DNA of 5,339 bases, from contig SKNK01000362.1 in NCBI GenBank assembly GCA_007120565.1, positions 1 through 5,339 of the forward strand, written 5' to 3'. This DNA is from Nitriliruptoraceae bacterium (GTDB lineage: Bacteria; Actinomycetota; Nitriliruptoria; Nitriliruptorales; Nitriliruptoraceae). The stretch's first letter is position 1. Each line of letters starts with the position of its first letter. Under the pieces are notes generated by a model. The model ran no database searches, was not told the origin of the DNA, and saw only the letters and a program-made list of their open reading frames with translations. Below are positions 1 to 5,339 of this stretch, one piece after another. A program made the position numbers and the translations under genes.

Positions 1-1
1 G

Positions 2-1825
2 ACGCGACTGATCCTGCTCGATGGGTACGCCGGCAAGGTGATCGACACGTTCGGGTCGTTCGTGGTCGGTGGCTCCGTGGTCGTCGGTCTGGTGGTGTTC
101 CTGATCCTGGTGGTGATCCAGTTCGCGGTCATCACGAGTGGTGCCGGCCGAGTGGCAGAGGTGGGTGCCCGCTTCGCTCTGGACGCGATGCCCGGCAAGC
201 AGATGGCGATCGACGCGGACCTCTCCGCCGGCCTGATCAGCGAGAAGGAAGCCAAGGAGCGCCGCACCCGTATCGCTCGGGAGTCTGACTTCTACGGCGC
301 GATGGACGGTGCCTCGAAGTTCGTCAAGGGTGATGCGATCGCCGGCATCGTCATCGTGGCCATCAACCTGATCGGCGGGCTGGTCATCGGTGTCTCGATC
401 GCCGGGATGCCCGTCGGCGATGCCGCGGCCACCTACTCGCTGCTCACGGTCGGTGACGGACTCGTCAGCCAGATCCCGGCGCTGATGATCTCGGCCGCGA
501 CCGGTCTGATGGTCTCGCGCGTCGACGACGAAGAGGACCTGGGCCACACCGTCGGCAAGCAGTTGCTCCGCGATCCCCGTGCCATGCGGATCGCGGCACT
601 GGTCATCGGTGGGATCGCCCTGGTGCCAGGCCTGCCGAAGCTGCCCTTCATCGCCATCGTGATCGGCCTCCTGGTGGCGTCGAGTCGTGCAGCAGCAGGC
701 CGCAAGGCCGAAGAGGAGTCCCAACATGCCGACGTGGTGGCGAGCGGCGACGTCGAACTCGACCCCGACGACCCACGGGCGATCATCGAGCAGTTGCGCA
801 TCGAGCCGCTCGAGCTGCACCTGGCCTACGACGTCTTGGACCTGACCGACACCGACGCTGGCGGCGATCTACTGCCGCGCGTCCGGGCGCTGCGTCGCCA
901 GGTCGCCGAGGAGCTGGGCGTGGTGATGCCCTTCGTCCGCACGAGCGACGACGTGACCCTGGAAGCATCGACCTACCGGATCCTCGTCCATGGTGTCGAG
1001 GTAGCCCGTGGCACCGCCCCGCGTGACCGGGTGCTCGCCCTGCCGGCCACCGAGGACTCCGGACTCGGAGGCGTTCCGGGTGAAGAGACCGTCGAACCGG
1101 TCTTCGGCCTCAAGGCCTGGTGGGTGCCGACCGAGGCCCGCAGCCGTGTCACGGCAACGGGGGCGACCGTCGTCGACCGCTCGGCCGTTGTGGTCACTCA
1201 CCTCGCCGAGGTGGCCCGCAACCACGCCGCCGAACTCCTGACCCGTCAGCAGGTGCAGGAGCTCGTCGAGTCGCTGCGCATGGACGAGCCGCTCCTGGCC
1301 GACGAGGTCGGAGCCGACACCCTGCCCATGGCGCTACTCCACGACGTGCTTCGCGATCTCCTGCGCGAGCGCGTCCCGATCCGGGACCTGGTCCGCATCG
1401 TCGAGGCCGTGGCGGCGCGAGCGCGGGAGACCCGCAACCTCGATCAGCTGGTCTCCGCGGCGCGGGTCGCGGTCGGGTCGTCGATCGTCGCCAGGGTCGC
1501 CCCCACCCGCCAGTTGGGTGCCATCACCCTCGCCCCGCAGCTGGAGGGCGAGTTGTCCGAGCGCGTCCGCGACATCGACGGGCAGCTCCAGTTGGTGCTC
1601 GACCCCGAACGCCTCGCGCCGCTGATCACCGAAGCCATCGAACTCAGCCGCAACGCCGGGGCGACGCCAAGCGCGATCATCTGTGGCCAGATGCTGCGAC
1701 GTCCCCTCGCCCGCACGCTCCACGCCGCCGGGGCCGATGTCCCCGTGCTGGCCTATCCCGAACTGCCCAACCATCTGAACCTGCAAGTGATCGGAGTCCT
1801 CGGTGCCGCGAACCTCCCTGCTTGA
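2..1825 (+). CDS. flhA: Flagellar biosynthesis protein FlhA, 5'-truncated by the window edge
   Basis: FlhA is the large inner-membrane component of the flagellar type III export gate. Its cytoplasmic domain docks chaperone-substrate complexes and orders export. The frame is open to the window edge (visible residue 1 is at position 2, reading TRLILLDGYAGKV), so the GTG at 38 is internal. About 607 residues are visible against roughly 690 in the family, so only the first membrane segments are missing. The FHIPEP family signature is complete at visible residues 50-73 (from RVAEVGARF through PGKQMAIDAD). Next come the conserved DFYGAMDGASKFVKGDAIAG stretch and LLTVGDGLVSQIPAL, with hydrophobic segments near residues 22-45, 112-133, 142-170 and 195-227. 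The cytoplasmic domain from about residue 250 is typical: GGDLLPRVRALRRQ, then ATVVDRSAVVVTHLAEV, then VPIRDLVRIVEAVA, and a full C-terminus (VPVLAYPELP). It overlaps the next gene by 23 bp. I see nothing broken in it. Confidence 0.97.
   Translation, partial: TRLILLDGYAGKVIDTFGSFVVGGSVVVGLVVFLILVVIQFAVITSGAGRVAEVGARFALDAMPGKQMAIDADLSAGLISEKEAKERRTRIARESDFYGAMDGASKFVKGDAIAGIVIVAINLIGGLVIGVSIAGMPVGDAAATYSLLTVGDGLVSQIPALMISAATGLMVSRVDDEEDLGHTVGKQLLRDPRAMRIAALVIGGIALVPGLPKLPFIAIVIGLLVASSRAAAGRKAEEESQHADVVASGDVELDPDDPRAIIEQLRIEPLELHLAYDVLDLTDTDAGGDLLPRVRALRRQVAEELGVVMPFVRTSDDVTLEASTYRILVHGVEVARGTAPRDRVLALPATEDSGLGGVPGEETVEPVFGLKAWWVPTEARSRVTATGATVVDRSAVVVTHLAEVARNHAAELLTRQQVQELVESLRMDEPLLADEVGADTLPMALLHDVLRDLLRERVPIRDLVRIVEAVAARARETRNLDQLVSAARVAVGSSIVARVAPTRQLGAITLAPQLEGELSERVRDIDGQLQLVLDPERLAPLITEAIELSRNAGATPSAIICGQMLRRPLARTLHAAGADVPVLAYPELPNHLNLQVIGVLGAANLPA
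1793..1796 (+). promoter_or_regulatory. Ribosome binding site for the FlhF-like gene, inside flhA
   Basis: GGAG lies six bases upstream of the GTG at 1803, inside the last codons of flhA, and supports that start. A competing site exists: AAGGGG at 1864-1869 lies eight bases before an in-frame GTG at 1878. Starting there would shorten the protein by 25 residues and begin it almost at the first strand of the FlhF-like domain. The overlap with flhA favours 1803, but the sequence does not exclude the later start. Confidence 0.5.
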
Positions 1826-3026
1826 GACCAAGTCCATCCGCTCGAGCGAGCCTGAACTCGCCGAAGGGGCGACCGACGTGATCGAGGCGGCGACCGCAGA
1901 AGCGGCCATCGCCGAGGTGCACGAGCGGCTCGGCCCCGATGCGCAGATCATCGATGCGCGTCGTGAGCTGCGTGGCGGCATCGGTGGATTCTTCGCCAAG
2001 GAAATCGTGCAGTTGCACGCGGCAACCGGGACCTCCGGCACCGAGGCCGCCCGTGATGCTGGCCCGAGCTCCGCGCACGTCGATCTGGGTGGCCGTGTGA
2101 GCCCCGGCGAGAGCCAGGATCCGCCGGGCGCCGGAGCGGTCACCTCTCCGATCGACCGCTTGCTCGATGACGCGCCGGAGACCGTCGACTTCGCGACCTT
2201 CCTGAGGGACCGGATGAACGACGAGCCGGACCTGTTCGCCGCCGGATCGTCCTCCGAGAACCTGGGCGCGGATGTCGCGCCAACTCCGCCGACCGCGCCA
2301 GCCCCAGCCGAGACGCCGATGCCCGCGCCGCCGACGTCCGACCACGACGCCGAGGATCCTGCCATCACAGCGTGGCGGGCGGCGGCACGGGTCGCACCCT
2401 CCGTTCAGCGCCCCGCCCCTGAGGAGGGGACGAGGGTGGGTGCCCCGTCGGCAACGCCAGCCCCAGCCCCAACACCTCCAGCCCCTGATCCGGTACCGGC
2501 ATCGCCAGCCCCCGCGTCGGCCACGGCGCCTGCTGCCTCGGCACCGGTCGCCGGTCCCGCCTGGTCAGCAGATCGGCTCCTGCAGCTCGGTGTGCCCGCC
2601 GACCTGGTGCGAGCGGTCGACCTCGACGCATCGGCGGACGATCTCGCCTGGACCTCGGCGATGGCGACCGCGATCGCCGGAGCCTGCGGAGCCATGCCGG
2701 CCGGTCCATCGCTGCTGGTCGGTCCCCTCGCCGACCGGATGGCTGGGCTCGTGGACGGCCCGACGGCCAGGAGCCAGGTGTGGTTCGACGCGCTGCGCGA
2801 TGGCCGGTGGCTCCACCTCGTCGTTGGTGGAGAGGGTTGGCGCGACCACCTTCCCGCCGGACCGTGCGTGGTGTCCTGGACACGCCAGCAGGACCTCCCT
2901 GACGCCCTGCGGTGCGCGCTCGAACTCGGGCTCACCCTGGGATACGGGCCCGTCGGCGGGGTGACCCGGCGAGCCCGTCCCCTGGACATCGCCCTGGCGA
3001 TCCGGGAACTGGTGGACGCGTCATGA
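1803..3026 (+). CDS. FlhF-like protein with N-terminal FlhF domain and degenerate GTPase region
   Basis: FlhF is an SRP-family GTPase that, with FlhG, sets flagellar position and number; its gene commonly follows flhA. Here residues 23-72 resemble the N-terminal (B) domain of FlhF: an AEAAIAEVHERLGPDAQII core followed by DARRELRGGIGGFFAKEIVQ. A long linker follows (about 73-252), strongly Pro/Ala-rich from about 167. Residues 253-407 begin with an N-domain-like helix (ADRLLQLGVPADLVRAV). Where FlhF has its P-loop (GPTGVGKTTT) this protein has LLVGPLADRMAGL at 304-316, with no Lys-Thr. The DTAGR and TKLDE motifs are absent. The last 50 residues (WTRQQDLPDAL, then LGLTLGYGPVGGVTRRARPLDIALA) can be laid on the FlhF C-terminal segment (lPl.YvttGQ.vPdDi..A), but weakly. 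About 100 residues follow the P-loop position, roughly half a normal G domain. The GTG start overlaps flhA and the stop overlaps the next start as ATGA, so the three genes are probably translationally coupled. FlhF ancestry is fairly secure for the N-terminus; GTPase loss is inferred from missing motifs. Confidence 0.75.
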   Translation: MPRTSLLETKSIRSSEPELAEGATDVIEAATAEAAIAEVHERLGPDAQIIDARRELRGGIGGFFAKEIVQLHAATGTSGTEAARDAGPSSAHVDLGGRVSPGESQDPPGAGAVTSPIDRLLDDAPETVDFATFLRDRMNDEPDLFAAGSSSENLGADVAPTPPTAPAPAETPMPAPPTSDHDAEDPAITAWRAAARVAPSVQRPAPEEGTRVGAPSATPAPAPTPPAPDPVPASPAPASATAPAASAPVAGPAWSADRLLQLGVPADLVRAVDLDASADDLAWTSAMATAIAGACGAMPAGPSLLVGPLADRMAGLVDGPTARSQVWFDALRDGRWLHLVVGGEGWRDHLPAGPCVVSWTRQQDLPDALRCALELGLTLGYGPVGGVTRRARPLDIALAIRELVDAS

Positions 3027-3286
3027 TGGTCGGCCCGCTCCGACGGATCACGGCCGCGATCGGGTTGCTCGCCTTGATCCCGATCACCTGGCTACTCGCG
3101 ACCGGCTCGTTGACCCCGGAAGAGGCGGCGATCCGCGCGATCATCGTTGCCGTGGTGGTCGTGGTCATCGGCAACGTCCTCCGGTCGATCCTCACGCGGA
3201 TGTTGCGCCACGTGGAACGCCGTGAAGGGGACCGCCGCGAGGCTGCCGAGTGGCGTGAGGACGTCAGGATGAACGACGGCGGCTGA
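3023..3286 (+). CDS. Small two-helix membrane protein of unknown function in the flagellar operon
   Basis: An 87-residue protein that I do not recognise. It starts at the ATG whose last bases form the stop of the preceding gene (ATGA), with a GGTGGA site at 3011-3016; the second ATG at 3026 is an equally plausible start. A longer reading from 2912 is rejected because it would overlap the FlhF-like gene by more than 100 bp. Two hydrophobic stretches are visible, about residues 10-27 and 37-54 (IIVAVVVVVIGNVL), joined by a short acidic turn (SLTPEEAA). Arg7-Arg8 before the first and Arg54, Arg59 and Arg62 after the second suggest a membrane hairpin with both ends in the cytoplasm. A highly charged tail (about 55-87, many R and E) follows. 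Position and coupling suggest it is made with FlhA and the FlhF-like protein. It sits where flhG/fleN often lies in other loci but has no MinD-type ATPase motif. A flagellar role is inference from context only. Confidence 0.75.
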   Translation: MMVGPLRRITAAIGLLALIPITWLLATGSLTPEEAAIRAIIVAVVVVVIGNVLRSILTRMLRHVERREGDRREAAEWREDVRMNDGG

Positions 3287-3296
3287 GCCTCCGTCG
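3274..3296 (+). terminator. Stem-loop at the end of the flagellar operon, with the stop codon in its loop
   Basis: CGACGG (3274-3279) pairs with CCGTCG (3291-3296). After one C/T mismatch (3280/3290), GGC (3281-3283) pairs with GCC (3287-3289). The three-base loop is TGA, the stop codon of the small membrane protein gene. This gives nine base pairs with one mismatch, all GC-rich except one A-T pair. No T-run follows, so it is not a textbook intrinsic terminator; in high-GC bacteria such stems may still terminate or protect the 3' end. The pairing is read directly, the function is inferred. Confidence 0.45.
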
Positions 3297-3304
3297 AGCT
3301 CGTG

Positions 3305-3320
3305 GGACCGGGGGACCGGG
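3305..3320. repeat. Perfect tandem 8-mer GGACCGGG x2
   Basis: GGACCGGG occurs twice without a gap (3305-3312 and 3313-3320), nine bases after the operon-end stem-loop. Two copies in GC-rich DNA may be a slippage product. A binding site for a regulator of the downstream gene is possible, but nothing else in the sequence supports it. Confidence 0.6.
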
Positions 3321-3443
3321 AGGTGATGACGCTCGCGCGGCGGCGGGTCGACCCTAGGTGAGGAAGGCGAGTCGGCCCTACGCTCCACGGGGCGGGTCGC
3401 CGCATGCGCTACGGCAGAAGGCCGAAAGGCTCCAACCTCGAGC

Positions 3444-3450
3444 GGAGGAG
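3444..3450 (+). promoter_or_regulatory. Strong ribosome binding site of the HIT gene, possibly masked by a hairpin
   Basis: GGAGGAG lies five bases before the GTG at 3456 and decides that start. The same bases can pair upstream: CCTC (3436-3439) with GAGG (3445-3448), or alternatively GCTCC (3429-3433) with GGAGC (3447-3451). The GAAA-capped hairpin at 3421-3430 is adjacent. The ribosome binding site is clear; control by folding is a guess. Confidence 0.8.
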
Positions 3451-3455
3451 CGAAG

Positions 3456-3809
3456 GTGTCGTCACAACCGGACTGCTTGTTCTGTCAGATCATCGCGGGG
3501 GAGGAGCCGGCGGAGTTCCTCATGCAGCGGGACGACCTCGTCGTCTTCAAGGACAAGTTCCCGCGCGCGCCGGTCCACTACCTGGTGGTTCCGGTCGAGC
3601 ACCTCGATTCGGCCCATGATCTGGACGATGATCATCACCGGCTGCTGTCGGCGTGTTTCGCCACGATGCAGCAGGTGGCGACCGATGCAGGCATCGCCGA
3701 CGGGTATCGGATCGCGACCAACATCGGCAAGGGGGGTGGGCAGGCCATAGCCCACCTGCACTTCCACGTGGTCGGTGGTAAACAGCTCGGTCACATCGAC
3801 GGCACCTGA
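3456..3809 (+). CDS. HINT-type histidine triad (HIT) protein, probable purine nucleoside phosphoramidase/AMP-lysine hydrolase
   Basis: HIT-family proteins of the HINT branch are small dimeric cytosolic enzymes that hydrolyse nucleoside phosphoramidates and related AMP conjugates through a His-AMP intermediate. The 117-residue length is normal. The N-terminal CLFC motif (Cys7, Cys10) is the start of many HINT proteins and may bind zinc. The core PRAPVHYLVVPVEHL (36-50) is typical of the first half of the fold. The triad HLHFHVV carries His100, His102 and His104, of which the middle one is the expected nucleophile. Asn89 in the ATNIG stretch and Gly95-Gln96 just before the triad match the usual nucleotide-contact region. 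The GTG start is set by the ribosome binding site ending six bases earlier. The gene stands alone, after a probable terminator and convergent with the next gene, so no pathway can be read from the context. Confidence 0.95.
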   Translation: MSSQPDCLFCQIIAGEEPAEFLMQRDDLVVFKDKFPRAPVHYLVVPVEHLDSAHDLDDDHHRLLSACFATMQQVATDAGIADGYRIATNIGKGGGQAIAHLHFHVVGGKQLGHIDGT

Positions 3810-3811
3810 AC

Positions 3812-3841
3812 GAGCACGCCGGGGCGGGACCGACGCTGCTC
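3812..3841. terminator. Inverted repeat between convergent genes, probable bidirectional terminator
   Basis: GAGCACG (3812-3818) pairs with CG plus TGCTC (3834-3835 and 3837-3841), with a single bulged C at 3836. After one C/A mismatch (3819/3833), CGG (3820-3822) pairs with CCG (3830-3832), leaving a seven-base loop. That is ten base pairs filling almost the whole 33-bp gap between the HIT stop (3809) and the stop of the minus-strand gene (3843). The position suits termination from both directions, although neither strand has a T-run. Confidence 0.55.
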
Positions 3842-3842
3842 C

Positions 3843-5339
3843 CTAGTCGGACGCGCCGCCGCTGGCCTCGACGGCGGCACGGACCTGGTCGCTGGTGACC
3901 TGGAGCACCTCCGAAGGCCGGGCGCTGCTCAGCACGGTGAGTGCCGCCCGCAGTGCCTCGCGGGAGACGTCTTCCGGCAGAACATCGAGCAAGACGACGC
4001 CGCGGGGACGAGCCAACCCGCCGAGGGAGTCCTGGACGTGACTGGTCAGCTCGCGGCTGACCTTCTCCGGTGGTTGAGGGACATCATCAGGGGCGACGTC
4101 GACCCCATCGAGCACGACGCAGGCGACCACCGCCTGCCCAGTCCGGCGATCAGGGACGGCGACGACCTCGGCGGCGACGACCATGGGGTGCTCCTCGAGG
4201 ACCTCGCGGACCTCGTTGGCTGACACCAGCTGACCCGAGACGTTGATGACCGGGTCCATGCGGCCCAGGATCGTGATGCGCCCGTCCGGCCCACGGGTCG
4301 CCAGGTCCCCCGTCGCGTACCGATCCGGCCAACGCCAGTAGCGACTGATCACCGCAGGATCGGCGTGGCGGACCCCCAACAGCATCCCTGGCCACGGGTG
4401 CCGCACGACCAGCTCGCCCGGCTGTCCGTCCTCGGTCGTTGCGCCGGAGGCGTCGAGGACCTCCAGACCGGGATCGGGCAGCGGGGGGTCGGGCGGAGGC
4501 TCCACCGTGACGATCGCGCCGAGCTCGGTCTGCCCCCAGCCGTCGCGGATGACGGCTCGTCCTCCGCCCACCTCCTCGTACAACCACGCGCGTGTCTCGT
4601 CGTCGATGGGCTCGCCCAGGTGCACGATCGAGCGCAGGGAGTTCAGTTGCGCCTCGGATGGTGGGCTGTCGACCCACTGTCGCAGGATGCGGGCGATCGA
4701 AGGGCTGGTCACCAGTGCGTTGACGCCGTAGCGCTCGATCAGGTGCCAGGCCCGGGCGTGGGTAGGGGTCCCGAGCGTCCCCTCGAAGATGAGGCTGGTC
4801 GCACCGCAGGCGAGTGGGCCATAGACCCCGTGGGATTGCCCCGCGACCCAGCCGATGTCGACCGCACACCAGAACACGTCATCGGGCTGGCTCGTCAGGG
4901 CGCGCCGGTGGAGGGTGGAGGCGTAGGCGAGGAACCCTCCGGCGCGATGCACGATCCCGGTGGGCCGTCCCCGGCGGTAGCCGAGGTGGGTCACGAGCAA
5001 CGGATGGTCGGCGGGGAGCGCCTCGACACCGACGGGTTCGGAGCGTCCGGAGGCGACCACGTCGTGGAACCAGCGGTCGCCCTCGAACCAGTCGATATCG
5101 ATCCCGGTCCGGCGCACGACGATGGTGTGCTCCACACCGCTGGTCGCCGCCATGGCCTCGTCGGCTCGGGCCTTCAACGGCAGGACCACCCCACGTCGCC
5201 AGCTGCCATCCTGGGTGATGAGCACCCGGGGGTCGAGATCCTCGAGCCGGTCCGCGAGCGCGTCCGGAGGCAAGGCGCTGTACTGCACCGAGTGCACGGC
5301 GCCCAGCCGGGCACAGGCCAGCATGGCGACCACGGTCTC
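3843..5339 (-). CDS. Acetyl-CoA-synthetase-like (ANL superfamily) protein with degenerate catalytic motifs, N-terminus outside window
   Basis: 498 residues are visible, numbered here from the codon at 5339; the reading frame stays open to the edge. The first residues (VVAMLACARLGAVHSV) match Acs near its residue 150, so roughly 130-160 residues are missing. Acs ancestry is clear from ALADRLEDLDPRVLIT, VFWCAVDIGWVAGQSHGVYG (155-174), LGEPID, DGWGQTELG (266-274), HPWPGM and RYATGDLATRGPDGRITILG (340-359) with GRMDPVINVSG. Active Acs enzymes make acyl-AMP from acid and ATP, then acyl-CoA. Two key elements fail here. The phosphate-binding loop (YTSGSTGKPKG in the family) reads THLGYRRGRPTG at 117-128, and the C-terminal catalytic region (PKTRSGKIMRR) reads PEDVSREALRA at 455-465, with Glu aligned to the catalytic Lys. 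The second Trp of the Acs DTWWQTE motif, known to limit the pocket to acetate, is Gly (269), as in longer-chain acyl-CoA synthetases. There is no internal stop over 498 codons, so the gene seems to be maintained. Function: a non-adenylating pseudoenzyme or altered activity, by inference. Confidence 0.85.
   Translation of the reverse strand, partial: ETVVAMLACARLGAVHSVQYSALPPDALADRLEDLDPRVLITQDGSWRRGVVLPLKARADEAMAATSGVEHTIVVRRTGIDIDWFEGDRWFHDVVASGRSEPVGVEALPADHPLLVTHLGYRRGRPTGIVHRAGGFLAYASTLHRRALTSQPDDVFWCAVDIGWVAGQSHGVYGPLACGATSLIFEGTLGTPTHARAWHLIERYGVNALVTSPSIARILRQWVDSPPSEAQLNSLRSIVHLGEPIDDETRAWLYEEVGGGRAVIRDGWGQTELGAIVTVEPPPDPPLPDPGLEVLDASGATTEDGQPGELVVRHPWPGMLLGVRHADPAVISRYWRWPDRYATGDLATRGPDGRITILGRMDPVINVSGQLVSANEVREVLEEHPMVVAAEVVAVPDRRTGQAVVACVVLDGVDVAPDDVPQPPEKVSRELTSHVQDSLGGLARPRGVVLLDVLPEDVSREALRAALTVLSSARPSEVLQVTSDQVRAAVEASGGASD

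Larger units (their letters stand above)
3287..3455. other. Intergenic region between the flagellar operon and the HIT gene
   Basis: A 169-bp gap. Besides the start of the preceding stem, it holds a perfect tandem repeat (3305-3320), a small GGCG/CGCC hairpin (3391-3394 with 3398-3401), the palindrome CGCATGCG (3401-3408) and a GCC-GAAA-GGC tetraloop hairpin (3421-3430). A promoter for the HIT gene should lie here, since a stem-loop precedes it, but I could not find a -35/-10 pair with acceptable spacing. Confidence 0.5.

Noticed and set aside
1120..1881. Open frame of 253 codons overlapping the flhA cytoplasmic domain
   Set aside because: It is an Arg/Gly/Pro-rich shifted reading of the conserved FlhA sequence.
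1334..2368. Long open frame of 344 codons antisense to flhA and the FlhF-like gene
   Set aside because: It runs opposite two well-supported genes, its translation is Ser/Ala/Gly-rich and low in complexity, and such frames are expected from high-GC codon bias.
2700..2760. Frameshift hiding an intact P-loop in the FlhF-like gene
   Set aside because: Neither other forward frame gives a GxxGxGKT-like motif here, so a simple indel does not explain the missing P-loop.
2272..2964. Open frame of 230 codons inside the FlhF-like gene, same strand
   Set aside because: Its product is an Arg/Pro-rich out-of-frame reading of the Pro/Ala linker, with no family resemblance.
3326..3384. Candidate -35/-10 pairs (ATGACG with TAGGTG; GTCGAC with TACGCT) for the HIT gene
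   Set aside because: The spacings of 23 and 26 bases are far from 16-19, and the hexamers match poorly.
3361..3455. Riboswitch upstream of the HIT gene
   Set aside because: I compared it by eye with c-di-GMP-I, glycine, TPP and guanidine-II consensus elements and none of their invariant motifs is present.
4150..4869. Second minus-strand frame of 239 codons inside the Acs-like gene
   Set aside because: It is an Arg-rich shifted reading; the Acs motifs all lie in the main frame. It was also checked as a frameshift continuation and carries no missing Acs motif.

Overview
The window comes from a high-GC bacterium: codon third positions are overwhelmingly G or C and GTG starts are common. The flagellar genes together with this base composition suggest a flagellated actinobacterium-like lineage (Nitriliruptoria/Euzebya-type groups would fit). 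That placement is an inference from composition and gene content, not from a marker gene.

Left block (2-3286, + strand): the end of a flagellar operon. It starts inside flhA, the gene for the large export-gate protein of the flagellar type III secretion system, whose 5' end lies outside the window. A 407-residue protein follows with a 23-bp overlap. Its N-terminus looks like the N-terminal (B) domain of FlhF, the SRP-type GTPase that places flagella, but its C-terminal half has no usable P-loop or GTPase motifs. A small two-helix membrane protein of unknown function follows with a 4-bp ATGA overlap, in the place where flhG/fleN often sits in other flagellar loci. A stem-loop whose loop is the stop codon of this last gene may end the operon.

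Middle (3287-3842): a 169-bp gap with a perfect tandem 8-mer and short hairpins, then a single gene for a complete HINT-type histidine-triad protein. A 33-bp convergent gap follows, holding a good inverted repeat that could terminate transcription from both sides.

Right block (3843-5339, - strand): most of an acetyl-CoA-synthetase-like (ANL superfamily) protein whose N-terminus runs off the window. The overall Acs fold and several motifs are clear, but the ATP phosphate-binding loop is badly altered and the catalytic lysine of the C-terminal domain is absent. It is therefore probably a pseudoenzyme or a protein with another chemistry.

The two most interesting observations are parallel: two unrelated nucleotide-using families, an FlhF-type GTPase and an acyl-adenylating enzyme, each keep a recognisable scaffold but have lost their nucleotide-handling residues. 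I see no mobile elements, CRISPR arrays, tRNA or rRNA.
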